Assembly: GCA_000507305.1 (NCBI GenBank)
Contig: DF241469.1
Location: 2,392 to 66,391 of the forward strand
Reading direction: 5' to 3'
From: Breviolum minutum Mf 1.05b.01
Taxonomy: Eukaryota > Sar > Dinophyceae > Suessiales > Symbiodiniaceae
Length of the DNA: 64,000 nt
Part shown: in pieces, positions 1 through 12,121 of the stretch
Position numbering within the stretch: position 1 is the first letter of the stretch
Layout of the letters: the number at the start of each line of letters is the position of its first letter
Notes under the pieces: model-generated
Told to the model about the DNA's origin: nothing
The model's database searches: none
Seen by the model: only the letters and a program-made list of their open reading frames with translations
Translations under genes and position numbers: made by a program

Positions 1-87
1 CAACAACAACAACAACAACAACAACAACAAACAGAAATCTAAGAACCAACAACAACAACAACAACAAGAAGAAGAAATCTAAGAACC

Positions 88-134
<47 letters not shown>
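1..134. repeat. Interrupted CAA trinucleotide repeat
   Basis: The window opens inside a CAA microsatellite. It is broken twice by the same 14-base insert GAAATCTAAGAACC (at about 35-48 and 73-86), each followed by more CAA units. The insert is therefore part of a higher-order unit rather than a random interruption. No reading frame is supported. Confidence 0.95.
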
Positions 135-135
<1 letters not shown>

Positions 136-1305
136 CGTGGCTTGTGCCCTGGCGCATCGCCGGTTTTGCGAAGCCCATCAATATATTAAGATATTGCGGT
201 TGCAAAGGGTTGCTCTATTTTGCTCTTCAATGGTTCTGAACCATGTGCGGCCATGTTGATATACCTCCAATATATGGCCTCCTTGACCCCGGGTTTTACA
301 GGCAATCTTCTATTTGAAATGATTTGGGGGTTTCCCACCTTAGTATCAAATAGAAGAAATACTATGACTATAACCATATATAACCTACCTGGACCTACCT
401 TAGTGGCCGAGAGTATATTTTGTCATATTTTTCCGTAGCGACTTGCTCCGTCCAAAGTGCCCTTGTGCAGCTCAAGCCCAGGAGCATTGCAGTGTAGGGC
501 CTCTTGAAGTACAGCCTTACTGACAAGATTATTGAAAAAACTCAAGAGTCAAAACAGTGCAGTTCAACAGATTCAATACATTCACATAATTTCACATATT
601 TTCATGTACATTTATACAAGTTGAAACATACATTCAATCATTCACATACATTCAATGCCTTCAGAGCATTGACTTCATGGCTCCAAATCTGTGGCTTGGA
701 CGCTCCTCTTGTGTTCAAGCGGCTGGCTGAAAAAGGCTGCCACAGGGATGCCCACGTGTGGCACTACGACGGACCAAAGTTTTGCTCCAGAAGCTTGCCC
801 TGCCTGTCGTCAGATTCCCACAGGGAGGATTGAAAAGCGGAAAAGTAAAGGTTGCAAAGCAAAGCAACGTAATCATCCATCTAGCAAAGCAACAAAGCAG
901 AGAAACCGTGGAAGCCTACTGCAAAACAAGAGCGGGGGCATTCAAACGGACCAAGCACAGCCAAGATCGCTTGATGCCATCTACGCATGTCTATGCATGT
1001 CTATGCAGACACTGACAACATGAAAGACTGCATGTACCCCTATAGGCCCTATAGTACAGATTAGTACAATACATGTGCAGAATGATTGGTTTACAGTGCG
1101 GCCAGGTCTCTGCCAGAGTAAACCCTTCAGACAGCAGGAAGATGGCGCCGATCAGGCCAAAATGAAACATGCCTGTCACGAAAGACAAAAGAGGAAAATC
1201 AGATCCCAATTTCTCAAGTCAAGTTTGCTGAATTGGTTCCAAGACTAGTGGTGTATATAGAATGCAAAGATGCAAATGGATGCAAAACATCAAAGACTGC
1301 CACTG
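135..1305. other. No supported gene
   Basis: Open stretches at about 504-1015 on the plus strand overlap in several frames and have no family signature or splice context. I see nothing that can be annotated here. Confidence 0.5.
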
Positions 1306-1306
1306 A

Positions 1307-1418
1307 CACTGGCAACCATTGGCCGTGGAATTGCTGTCCCAGGAACGCTTCACAGTCATCACGCGGCGAATGAAGGCAAAACTGCCCTCTGCTGCCATTG
1401 ACAGCACCCTCAAACCAG
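1307..1418 (+). CDS. Possible exon ending at a canonical donor
   Basis: A short plus-strand frame (about 37 codons, containing AVELLSQERFTVITRR) runs up to CAG|GTGAGC at 1416-1424, a textbook 5' splice site. The CAA repeat follows at once in the putative intron. The opposite strand is also open and has an acceptor-like border at the other side of the repeat, so the strand is uncertain. No family is recognised. Confidence 0.2.
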
Positions 1419-1423
1419 GTGAG

Positions 1424-1469
1424 CAACAGCAGCAACAACAACAACAACAACAACAACAACAACGACGAC
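1424..1469. repeat. CAG/CAA repeat
   Basis: A mixed CAG and CAA trinucleotide run sits directly after a splice-like GTGAGC. It could read as poly-Gln but is more likely intronic. Confidence 0.85.
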
Positions 1470-2458
1470 AAAAACAACAGCACATGACAAGCGGATACAA
1501 GCGGCACTCAAGATCAAGTGAGAACTTCGAATCTAAATGAATTGTGTTGGCTTTTGTCCATCTCGTTTTCTTTGATTCTTCAGTTGTGATTTGTGCGACG
1601 CCGCCGACAACTAAAACTCTCAATGAAAAATGATAATCCCCAGACTCAGGTAGGAGGGGCTCTACCGGTTCTAATTCCTAAATCATTCCCAAGTTGGTTA
1701 GGCAGCGGTGATAACTAGAAAATCAAGAAAGCAGAAAAGAAATCCACCCTCAAGGTCTTGGCTTGGAGAACCAGATGACTTGCCTGATTGTTGATATTGT
1801 TGATATTGTTGTCTTTTGGAAAAAACGCGAACAGTTCCTGGCAGCTGAGTGACAAAGCTGTCACCAAGCTAACTATTTGTGCCTGGGCCCAGCCGCTGTC
1901 AAACAGAGGGTGGAAACTGAATAGTCGTGGAATCAAACGAACAACCGAACAAGAACCCGCATCTTAGATTTGGATCCTGGATTCTCGATATGCTTCAACA
2001 GGAATTGGACATGCTCCAAAGTTGAAACGCACCTTCACCATCGAATATCAAAACAACATCATAAGAACTTGTCTGATTGTCTGACGCCAGAAACTAGTTT
2101 AAACTCTATGCATGTGGCACGTGCTAGTTGGGGTCCGCAATGGAATCCAAGTTGCAACAAAGGCAATGCTACAAAAGTTGGCTCGCGCCACTTGACCTTA
2201 AGGTCTACAGGTTTGCTGAAAGCCACGCTACGTGACAAGTAATGATGTCAGTAAAACGACGCCCACAGGACTCGGATACGAAACATGTCATACTTGTGGT
2301 TCAATCAAACTGAATATCTACCACGAAATACACAGCAAATGAGTTTGTTTCGCTTGGTAAGTTAGAGGTTCGGTGTTTAAGCATGCCCAAACCATTTCAG
2401 ACGATTTTAGCCTCTAAGCGTGGGATCTGCACCCGAAACCATATCCATCCATATCCCA
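1470..2458. other. No supported gene
   Basis: This stretch holds only short overlapping open stretches (for example 1970-2242 plus and 1715-1936 minus) with no motif. I see nothing to annotate. Confidence 0.5.
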
Positions 2459-2740
2459 TTAGCATCCTTTAACTTCGGTGGAGAAACCCATGGAGGCCAT
2501 CTTGGCTTCCCTAAAATCATAGTCGGCCGCAAACTGTGCAGTTGTTGCCAGAGCATAGCACCTTGGAACGGACTGATTGAACTTTGAAGAACTCAAAGTG
2601 GAACGAGTATGCTGTGGGAATCCTGCATATTGCTGTCTATATGCTTCAATGCTGCCAATGGCTATCAGTCCAGGCTGTGATCTCTTCCACCAACCGCCCT
2701 TTGTGGTCAACCCTGCAATGCTGCCCTGTTTGCGGGTCAA
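2459..2740 (-). CDS. Possible terminal exon, unknown protein
   Basis: A minus-strand frame of about 93 codons ends in TAA. Its 3' half has protein-like composition (CYALATTAQFAADYDF, then ASMGFSTEVKGC before the stop). There is no ATG at the 5' end, so it would be an internal-to-terminal exon joined to something upstream that I could not find. The other frames are shorter. No domain is recognised. The strand agrees with all identified genes in the window. Confidence 0.33.
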   Translation of the reverse strand: MTRKQGSIAGLTTKGGWWKRSQPGLIAIGSIEAYRQQYAGFPQHTRSTLSSSKFNQSVPRCYALATTAQFAADYDFREAKMASMGFSTEVKGC

Positions 2741-2764
2741 CTATTGGCTTTGATGATAAATAGT

Positions 2765-3028
2765 ACTTTTGTATTTATGCATGTGGGTATGTATTATGTA
2801 TGTAAGTATGTGCGTACCTATATGCATATAAATTTCTATATATGAATACGTATGTGTACGTGATTTGCATATTTATATGTGTATGTAAATGAATGCATGC
2901 AAGCATGCATGTGTGTATGTCTGTATCTCTGTACGTATGTACGTATGTAGGTATGTAGGTATGTAGGTATGTAGGAATTTAAGTATGTAGGTAGGTATGT
3001 AGGCATGTATGTATGTATATCTGTAAGA
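2765..3028. repeat. Degenerate TATG/GTAT tetranucleotide tract
   Basis: About 260 bases consist of imperfect TATG, TAGG and GTAT units with nested runs such as GTATGTAGGTATGTAGGTAT. It is a decayed microsatellite. The apparent His/Thr/Tyr-rich open frame on the minus strand is a product of the repeat. Confidence 0.9.
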
Positions 3029-3208
3029 TGCATGCATTTTGTGATGAAAACATTTTAGGGCATCATTGCATCTGACATGTCACACCTATTCACGCCGCTC
3101 CTGCAGGGTCCGCCCGCGCCAAGGTCACAAGCACACGCAACGCAACGATAAATAAACACACCTTGTTGTTGCTGTTTCTGTCATTGTTGTTGCTCACGGT
3201 CAAATATT

Positions 3209-3490
3209 TCAGGCCAAATACATCCAAAAACACTGACGTTCACGATGTTTTTGCAGCATCGAGGACGAAACTCGTCCAAAACACCGCTATGTACACTGTT
3301 TTTAGCGAATGCATAGAAAACACAGTGTTTTGCGACGTTTTTTTCAACCAGGGGCTTAAAATGCATCGAAAATACCAGTGTTTTCTTCATTTCCAGCTCT
3401 CAAAGCAAACCAACCAAAAACACTGGTATTTGCAGCTGTTGACAAAACAACATGCAGAAAAAAAAGTTTTGAAACATTTTTTCACATTTT
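3209..3490. repeat. Cluster of imperfect palindromes with an AAAACAC core
   Basis: The motif AAAACAC and its complement GTGTTTT recur in both orientations. 3317-3331 (AAAACACAGTGTTTT) is a perfect 7-bp inverted repeat around one base. 3370-3384 (AAATACCAGTGTTTT) is the exact reverse complement of 3417-3431 (AAAACACTGGTATTT), giving a 15-bp stem with a 32-base loop. Related half-sites lie at about 3224, 3276 and 3300. The open frame over this stretch is probably not a protein gene. Confidence 0.75.
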
Positions 3491-3499
3491 TTCAGCTCG

Positions 3500-6400
3500 T
3501 GCTCCTCAATTCAGAAATCGCCCTTTTTTTGCTCTGTTGTTGCCACTGTTCTTCTGGTCTCAAGAATGTTTTAAATCGCCAAAATCGCTAAACTGAACCT
3601 AAATTCGACATTTTGTTTGCCACATTCTTTGCTGCAAAGTTCTAATTCAAAAAATTGGGGGGGCCTGTCTGTTTTTTGGAATTGTATCATGCATTTTACC
3701 TGCAAAAAAGGGCCCCTCCAGCAAAAGCTGACCTGTTGCTAGTGCCTCCGGAAAGACACGCCCTTTGCACCTACTGGTGCGGGCGGACTTTTTTCTGTGA
3801 GCTTTGTCATATCAAAAGTCATATCTTCATTGCAGAGGGGTAGCAGGTAGCAGCACCAGCAAAAGCCAACATCAATTGTAATCACAGTGGGCAGAAGTAG
3901 GGAACTGCAGAATGAAAATCAATGACAACTATGTGCTCTCACAAAATTCCAGTAGAATCAGGGCACTTTAAAATCAGCCAACCTGAGGTCTGATACCGAT
4001 AAAAGATGATAAAATATGATAAAAGGACGTGCCAAACCACATCATTCCATATTACATCCTATGAATTATTACTTCATAATGATTGCTTGCACATACGTGA
4101 CACAAGTTCAAGGCCGAGGTCAGAGGTGTTCCGAGGCGCACGATCAACGTCATTGCAGACTGCTTGTACTTTCGTGCTTCGAAAAACCTTCGGCGGTCGA
4201 ATTTCCGAATCAGCTCTGATCATTTGAACAGAATGGAAAAGTTGCACGCTGTAGATTTTGGAACAAGACATTCTCGCAGTCTGCCTGCCTCACCAGACGC
4301 TGTGAGCCTGTCATTTTCTGAGGAATGTAGTCATAGTCCCATTCACCTTCGTTGTTGTGTCAGTTTGCGTCTTGCAACAGGAGCGTTATTGCTGGTGTAG
4401 ACATGTTCTCAGTCTGTACCAAGGCAGTCAATGTAGCAGTGTGAACCAAACGTCATTGCGGTGCTGCAACGGGGGTGGGGGTAGGCACGTGCGCACAAAA
4501 AAAAAACACCTAGCTGATTAACCCCATCCAAGGGCGCCAAATCAGCCAGATGCAAAAAACAAACTGTTAGAAAACAAGCTGTTTGGTTTCTCTCATGTTT
4601 CCGTTTACACATATACTAGTACAACATTATCATTATATATATATACATACATATACATACCATTGCGATTTCATGTCACATACAAAGTTTTTTGGTTAAG
4701 GTTCTTTAAAATCAAGTGTTTTGGAGACAGAATTTGAATCAAATTTGAAAGATTTTACTCAAAACACCAGTAAAATGTCATAGTAAGCCAAACTTTCCAT
4801 CTTATAGGGAACTGGAGTGGACAAGCCTGCTTGTGGAAACAGACTGATGACAGATCAGAATTTTCGGGTCCCCGAGAAATACGTCCGAGAAATTTTGCCA
4901 ATATTGTTCCATCTACATTGTTCTACATTTGCACCTGACGAATTCCGCGGACTTTTTTCTATAATTAATTGCACATATTCATATTCCGCACAGAATGCAG
5001 AAGATCTTTTTTTCCAAATCCTCCCAATGAATGTAGTTTTGGGATAAAAAACTTTTCTGTGCGCTGAGTATTGTGTGCATGCATAGCAAAACCAGACTCA
5101 TGCCTCCTGATGATTCACTCTCCAAAGAGCTGAGAATCTCCTGCATAGCCAAGAGCTGAAGCACGAAGCTACAACTACGTACAATCAACTGACATGATCA
5201 AGAAATGAAAATGGTCAAGTACAAGGCCAAGGCCAAGGTGCTTTGTCTTTTCCAGCAACCCAACACGGTCTGGAAACACCAAATTGATTTCCATTTCGAG
5301 AAGCATTCTATATTCATTTATGTTCTATATACACAATTTCTCCACCCGCCAGCCTCATCGGTTTCTATTGTGCAAACGGAGAGCAACTTTGACTCTTCGG
5401 TCATGAGAAATACAGTTCAACACCTTGCAGCTCAAGTACAGGAATGTGCGTCTGCTACAAAAGTCTGCCAGAATAAACCAGACTGGAGTAAAAACAAATC
5501 TCTTTTACCGTCCAACCAACTTTGATTTTCCAAGCTGCTTCAGTGCTTCAACTCAAACTATAGTGACTTCCTAGGTTCTGCCAAACCCACACATTGGATC
5601 AAATTCATGGCTGAACAATCGGGAGCACCTCGCCGAGGAGGTGACGTGGAGTACAACCCCGCTGAAGCTTGAGCATCCAGGGTGATAATCGAAACAAAAC
5701 AAATCTACTTACTTCTCCCCAGGCGACCTAGTCATTGCAAAACCTAGTGATTGGTTGAATTTTGCAAACTTGTCCAGATGTCCAAGAATTGAAACGACAC
5801 TGAAACATCTCTTTTGTGCCCAAGCTCGCTTGTGCCAACTTCAATGCAGCAGACAAGCTGGATGGAAGAGGCATCAACCTCGGAAAGCGGATATGATGAT
5901 ATGATATTTCAGCATCAAATTTGAGCACATCACGAACCTGAACAAACCTTGAAAAATGAAAACAAATAGGTTGTGCAAAGAAATTCTCACAGGGCTTTTT
6001 AGCAAATTCCTCGACAATCGCAGGACATTTTCCTGACAGCCCTCATTTGGCCTTTCACTGCGACAAAGGGACGCTTCTCGACGCACACCAGACATATCAG
6101 TGAAAGCTAGTCGGTGGCGATGGAGGAAACAATCACCACACCATTTCTGGGCCGAGCATGGCGCTTGCACTCATACGGTATCGCAAAAGCAAGCGTCGCA
6201 TGGATGCAAACTGGTAGACTTGACGCAGCATTAAAAAAACATTTGGTCAGGAATGCCTTGCCTGGTCCTCAGAAAATGTGCTCTGCGTCGCATAAAAGCC
6301 GTCAGATACAACAGGATGACCGACATGGGCAGTTTGGGCTCGGATCTGATGGCCTGAAATCAAACGAGTTCAAGTTTCGTGTCTGAGTCGTGCAGATTCG

Positions 6401-8160
6401 CAATGGCCATTCGGGACAGAAAAAATCGCGTCTGCGTCAATCGTCAATCACGATTGTGATTTGCTTCGGTTTGCTTCCAAGATACGCCTTCCAGTTTTGA
6501 TCCGCACAAGCAGTAAACTGAGGGCCCTGGATCCAAAGCTCAAACGTAACAAAGCCTCAACGAGAACCGGCTGAACTGCGACGAAGCCCGTGGAAGCTCA
6601 TCAATGCTTACGATGTAGTTGAATGTGGAAACTCATCGAACAGCTCGTCATTTTCAACCCAGTCACCGTGACCTCACTTTGGGCCGGCCGTGCGCCCTGT
6701 CTTGACACTTTGCTCTGCTGAGTCTCAGCGCCCTGCAAGGCGACAAGTGGTAAGCCATCCAAAGTGTGCTGAAAGGATACACGTGTTCGTTGATTCTGTC
6801 ACACTCGACAATGCTGTGCTTGAAACTTCAATCTGTCCTTCAAGGCAAAGATTGGCAAATCCAAACCTGGGTTCTCAAGCAGTTCAAAGCAGTTGCATTT
6901 TCTCTCGTCATCTCTCTGGTAGATAAGCTACTTGGCATCCAGTTGGCCACTATCCGTATTGCTTCATCCGTACAACCAAACCAGGATATGCGGGGAAACC
7001 TGTCCAACCCAAGCAAATCAAAATTCAATTACACGAGCATAGACCCCAAACAGAATGGACCAACATAGAACGTTGCAGTATTCATTGTTGGCATGCGCAA
7101 AAACGAGATCAAGAGGTAAGTAACAACCTGTAAAAAAGGAACAGTAAAGAGACAAGTGCTTTGGGCAACAACCACATAAGAGCAAAGATCCACCATCCTG
7201 GCCACCCGCCAAGCAACAACGAGCAAGGAGAGACTTGTGGAAACAAAGGGATGAGAACCAAAATCAGCTTGACCCGGCCCACAAAAGGCAGGCAAAAGAA
7301 CTCGAGCAGGAAGTTCACGAGGGACAAATGGAAGACAAATGTCAGGGAGGATGGACAGCAACGCCGAGAGGGAAGAGAATTCAAGTTTTTCCCCAAACAG
7401 TTTACTCTTGGGGTTCTCAATGCAACCTTCGTTTTGGTGGTTGTGGCCACTTCCCTAGGCCTTTGTCTCCCTTTGTCTCACTTTGTCTCCTACCTTTGGT
7501 GGCTGTGTCGGTTGCCCTGGGCCTTTGTTTCCTCTTGTTGTGTTCGCCTCTTTCTCCATGTTCGTTTTTGCCACTTTGGTGCTCCATGTTTTAAGATATT
7601 ACTGTAGACCATATAATTCACTTGTGAGGAGGCCTTGTGGCATTGCTGGCAATTCAACCGGATTGTACATTTAGCTGCATATGTGATGCAGCTTTGACAA
7701 TGATCCGAGCATCTTGAATATCTTGGTATGCGAAGGAAGTCGCTTTCAGGAAATGCCATCATAAGAAGTCACTTCTAGATGAGAGACACCGCATGGGATA
7801 ACGAGGAGTTTCTTCAACCCAAACTCTGGCGCAAGCAATAGAACAAGTAGTGAACGAACAGCCAAGAACAATGTATGATGTGTATACCATTTTTGTCAGG
7901 CAAACAAGGAACAGCCAGAAACTCGTCGCCAATGGCCATGACAGAGAACCTGATATTCTCGGTCAATGCTGCCCTGCAAGAGTTGTAGATCCTCATTCAA
8001 TCAAGACCAACGAAACACAATGTGTCCTTGAACTTTAGGATATTTAGATATTATTGATTTTTATAGCTATTCTATAATGCATGTGCAATGTAAAAGTCAG
8101 GCCCTCGTCAACGATAGTCTGCTGCAAGTATCGAGATTGTGGTATGCTCTGTAGTTCTTT
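3500..8160. other. Long stretch without a supported gene
   Basis: I found no family motif or convincing exon chain. Open stretches on both strands overlap at 4074-4271, 5874-6170 (minus) and 7029-7607 (both strands). In the last, both strands are open for over 110 codons at once, a result of local base composition, so neither can be preferred. A short TA/CATA microsatellite lies at about 4636-4660. Confidence 0.45.
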
Positions 8161-8164
8161 GCCC

Positions 8165-8637
8165 TCAGAACCAGCCCAGAGGTAACCACCTTAGTTCTGC
8201 TTCGAGGATTTGCCACAGGAGTTTGTAATCTTGTATAAGAAACATGTGCGTCATTTGCGGCATGTCATTCAAGAACGCACTCTGGGTAAATCCTTGGGTC
8301 ATGGCATCCAAACGATGCAGAAAGCCATGGGAGCTTGTTGGATCAAAGCTGATTGAATGGGCGGGCATCGTTTGCCGCACAAAGTCCTTACATCAGTACT
8401 TCCAAACGCGTCTGAGAGTGTAGAGACAGAACAAACTCATAATTAACCAGTTGAGCTCAGAAATCTTCTAACTTCAGTTGCTGCAGACAGTAGACTTTGG
8501 ATGTTTGCTAACGGTGGGAAAACTAAAAGCATAAAAAGCATAGTTTTGTCCAAGGTGCTGAAAGCTGGTGGTGAGAAGAGCCGGCTGTAGGCGTCACTTC
8601 CCAGCCTCGCGGCTTGTAGATTACCTGCAGGCGCCAT
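8165..8637 (-). CDS. Possible exons, weak resemblance to RluA pseudouridine synthase
   Basis: Two minus-strand open segments lie in order: 8637-8443 (begins at an ATG, includes NLQAARLGSDAYSRLF) and 8380-8165. The second contains SSHGFLHRLDAMTQGF, which resembles the HRLD active-site motif of RluA-type RNA pseudouridine synthases (family pattern G-x-LHRLD-xx-T/S-S-G). The residues after it do not follow the family. The likeness may be chance or the exon may end just after the motif. Both segments are open in one frame only and match the strand of the window's genes. Confidence 0.3.
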
Positions 8638-8639
8638 TC

Positions 8640-9012
8640 ATAAACACATCATAATGTTGCATGCTGCACGCATTGCATCCAATCGCTGCAGAAAACAGGA
8701 AGACTAATATTATCCTCATGCTATTGTCAAGGCTGAAAGTTTTCAGACGACCCAATCTAGCTTAGCAACTGCTTCCTCTAGCAAGTCGATAACTATGCCT
8801 GAGCCAAGCAAGATCTCTCTCGAATGAGAATACTATGTCTTTGTAATAATACCCTTTCCGGGTGTGAGCTGAGATGTGTGCGGGGCTGATCCTTTGCTTG
8901 GTTCTCAGTCAGGGTGAAAGCTTGTGAAGCTGCCCCTGCCCGAGCATCTAAAATTGTCAACTTTAAAAGGCAGTGCGGCAGTGCTGAAGGAAGTTTTATA
9001 TAACTTTTTCAA
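8640..9012. other. No supported gene
   Basis: Nothing recognisable is present; this may be intron or spacer. Confidence 0.4.
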
Positions 9013-9700
9013 TCAGTTCCGCCAAGCAGTTTTTTTTCGAGCGGACATTCGCTGAGTTGAGGGCTTGGACATGGAACCGCTTCCTGCAACTCCGCCAGCC
9101 TCAACTAAAAGATACTGACAAATTGACCAAATTGAGTTGGGTCGGGTCCGCCCGATTTTCAACCAAATTGCCGAGTCCCTGACTCGCCCAACGCACTGAC
9201 CGCTTTGGAAAGAGTTTTGGCATCCAAAACTCCCAAGGACCTGGAATTGGCCCATCATCGGCTATCCGACGGCTATCCCATAGCCATGGTAACTTCAGAG
9301 TTGGACAGGCGAAACACGGAAACGTTCTGACCTTACACTTTTCTCTCCTAGCTCAATGCAATATTTTGCTGACAAATTCTGCCCCACTTTTACAAACTTC
9401 TGTATCCCGCCTGAGTTGTCGCAGCATGGCTTTTACATCTCTTGAAGGACTCTCATGCAACTGCATCCTGAAAAAAATTCAAGCGCACTCATCCCTCTGT
9501 TGGTTGTGGTACATCAACCCAGCCTCAAATGCAAGAGTTGTACCAGCTGAAACAACAAACCGAACGTTCCAACGAAAATGGGTCATTCCATCAAATATGA
9601 GAGCATTTGCAGCATCAAAAAGGGCTGCACGGATCAGCAGGATGCAGTGATAATCCTTGTGGAAATGCTTGATTGGTTTTGCTGTAGACTCACGTGTTGG
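9013..9700 (-). CDS. Putative exons of an unrecognised gene
   Basis: Three minus-strand coding-like segments lie in order. About 9660-9480 includes DAANALIFDGMTHFRWNVRF and VSAGTTLAFEAGLMYHNQQ. About 9470-9360 includes SPSRDVKAMLRQLRRDTEV and follows an AG-GA acceptor-like border. 9258-9013 ends in a stop after a basic stretch (SARKKTAWRN). The first two read as globular or helical protein with sharp frame choice. No domain is identified. A long open frame on the opposite strand over 9366-9650 is judged a shadow. Confidence 0.38.
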
Positions 9701-10037
9701 TTTTTTCAGGGTACCGTGAGGAGGTGTGGGATTTCGTTGGCAAACTTTTTGTTCCTGCAAAGGTTCACAGAAACATTCTGATGTGTCCTTGTCTTCGTAC
9801 ACGCGCACATGCCGTTCTGGTACCCACAAAGCACATGCAGAGAAAATCATACACAGGGTCACACGGGCCGTGTAAAGCGGTGCGCTCAGCCAGCAGCAGA
9901 ATGTCATGACAATCCTTGTAACGCACACATGTGTGCATTCTCGTCCTCTCATATGCTAGAATATGCACGCACAACCATGTCACTGACCTTTTAAGTGGGC
10001 TACTTCGCACCACAAGCCACTCCTTCGCCGCAGCTCT

Positions 10038-10476
10038 TCAGCAATTCGCCAACCCAGCATAATTAACTCTGAGTACAATCCACGCCAGCCTCAAAAACAT
10101 TGGAAAAAGCGCAGTGAATGTACCCTCTGATAAGGCTACATTGATAATGACAGCACCTCTCGGATGTTTCGACATCTCAAATGTCTCAATGCTTTCCGAG
10201 CAGCTTCTGATTCTTCTCGAAATTTCTAGATTTTCCAGTTGCTCCAATTGACTCTGAAAAGCCCAAACAACGAGGGCCAATTCCTGGCTTTGCACAGGGA
10301 ACAGACACAAATCGAGGGTGTTTCTGTACGACATCAGCAGAGATGGAAGTCTGTGCTGGTCCTGAAGGCTGTACTTCGACATCTGTCGCATAACCAAAGG
10401 TTTTGCTTCCATAAACAGGGACGGAGCGATGATGCCTTTGCTGACATCAATCGATTCGAGTCGTTTTGCAACGGGT
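10038..10476 (-). CDS. Putative exon, helical protein of unknown function
   Basis: A single minus-strand frame stays open for more than 140 codons below the AAAC repeat. It contains IDVSKGIIAPSLFMEAKPLV, then SQELALVVWAFQSQLEQLE and a Ser/Glu-rich helix. The ELALVVWAF segment weakly recalls the ALA-x-WAF helices of RAP/octotricopeptide organellar RNA-binding proteins, which are numerous in alveolates, but one helix is not enough to assign a family. The apparent 265-residue frame extends through the repeat only because the 4-bp repeat lacks stops, so the true exon starts after about 10476. Confidence 0.38.
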
Positions 10477-10479
10477 TTC

Positions 10480-10580
10480 AAACAAACAAACAAACAAACA
10501 AACAAACAAACAAACAAACAAACAGACAGACAGACAGACAAACAAACAAACAAACAAACAAACAAACAAACAAACAAACA
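10480..10580. repeat. AAAC microsatellite with AGAC core
   Basis: CAAA units flank an inner block of four CAGA units and then resume. The symmetrical compound structure suggests one expansion with an internal variant block. It translates as Phe-Val-Cys-Leu repeats on the minus strand but is not taken as coding. Confidence 0.95.
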
Positions 10581-10589
10581 AGGTTGGTG

Positions 10590-11796
10590 CAATGGACATG
10601 AGTCTACATTCCCCAAATGACCCTGACCTGTGATCAGCTTGGTGCTGCTACGTTGCCGACATGAGAAAAAGCCCAAAGCAGATTGGACATGTCCTGTCAC
10701 GCATCTACATCTGTTTTTCTCAGGTGCGTTGTTTAAGAGGATGCCAGTGAGCCCCAACACAGACTTGTGCAGCTCATGACTCCTGGCTGTTGAACTTTCC
10801 AAGCATGGACAGTGCAGTGCCACAAAGGCGATCAAAAAGCAGGGTCTTGTGATATCCCAAACGAGCGAAGGACCTGGGGAAGTGTGGAAGCCTTAGAGTC
10901 TACTGCCTCCATCAATCAAACCTATCAAACCTAGGCTTACTAGCTTACCAGGACGCACCACTTAGCAAAAGACCACGCCACCGTGGAAATATCACGAGGT
11001 TGGTAAGCACCTTGCAGGTCAGACCAACAGAATGACAAAAACATCCTTCAATACAATGCGTCACAAGCGAACGATTTGAATCAGTCTGATTTACTTGGAA
11101 GAAAGGAAAGTGCTTCCACCCTCAATCCACCATGCCATAAAACACCTTTATTATTGCAAAGGAGCAAGGCAATCGCAGCACTTCCTCTGCAATGGCATCA
11201 AAGAGAACAGGCGAATCAACACCTGTCAGACCCAGGTGGCTTGTGGAGACAAGACGACAAGACGAGTTTTCACGAGCGAAGTTTCTTCGGTTCCACCTGT
11301 TTTGCCAAAGGCCCAACACAGTTGACCGCTCCTCAGGCTCGGCACTCCAAGCTTTTCCACGGCTCAAACAGTATCAAAACAGTCAAATCAGAAAACTAAC
11401 TCACTTCAGTTTGCCAGTTTACCGGTTTACCAGTAGTGAACTTTTGTAGTTTGCTTCCAAGCCAAAGTGCAAAAAGCGAGGATCAAACCCGTGAAGGTTC
11501 TCATGCATCAGGCAGGCAGCTGCTAAGATCGGTAGAACTGCATCATGCCTGAACAAATATCCATAGGATTTATCCATCAACAATCCGACATCGAGATACT
11601 CAAACACTCGGATATGTCAGGATATCCAATCTTGGCACTCCACTGAATTCCAAGAGCTTTCACAAGCAGTTTAGCAGTGAAAAAGTACCTCCTCTTTATG
11701 TATCTAGACAACTCCCTCAAATTACAAAAAATGGCAGCACTGGAGCCCGGACGCCTTGGACACAAGTGCCAAAAGGTAGGATTTGGCGTATGTTTT
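10590..11796. other. No supported gene
   Basis: At 11076-11450 overlapping open frames exist on both strands with no motif. I see nothing that I can assign. Confidence 0.4.
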
Positions 11797-12121
11797 TCAA
11801 TGAAAGAGGGTTATACAAAGGAAGAAGAAAGCTGGATTAGCCTGTTTGAATCCCTCACATGTGGATTCCTTGCAAACTGCATTCTCGCCAGACGGACATG
11901 AATGAACTTGATCCGGTCCCCTGAAATTCTTTGATTCTGCACAGTTTACTCCAAGTGGCCCAAGCTGCGCGAAAGACCATGCAAAGATGCAAAGATCTTT
12001 GGGAAGCACTCTCCCATGGGAACCTGAGCACCTCACTCTTCGTCAAAGCATTGCACATCGAGTAAAACGAATTGTGGAATGGAGCCACATTGGTAGTTAA
12101 GCCATCCACTGCCAAGGCCAA
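11797..12121 (-). CDS. Possible exons, unknown protein
   Basis: The minus strand at about 12121-12060 reads LAVDGLTTNVAPFHNSFYS. A following segment at about 12035-11930 can be read as VLPKDLCIFAWSFAQLG, which again resembles the WAF-A-x-LG helix of RAP/octotricopeptide proteins. All three minus frames are open over part of this stretch, so the frame is not secure. If the assignment is right, this and the exon at 10.0-10.5 kb could belong to one organellar RNA-binding protein gene. Confidence 0.27.

Noticed and set aside
7029-7607. Plus-strand 148-residue and minus-strand 110-113-residue proteins
   Set aside because: Both strands are open together, the sequence is hydrophobic or basic by composition, and there is no motif or ATG support.
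10480-10835. Phe-Val-Cys-Leu repeat protein of 265 residues on the minus strand
   Set aside because: The repeated part is an AAAC/AGAC microsatellite. Only the sequence below 10476 has independent coding character.
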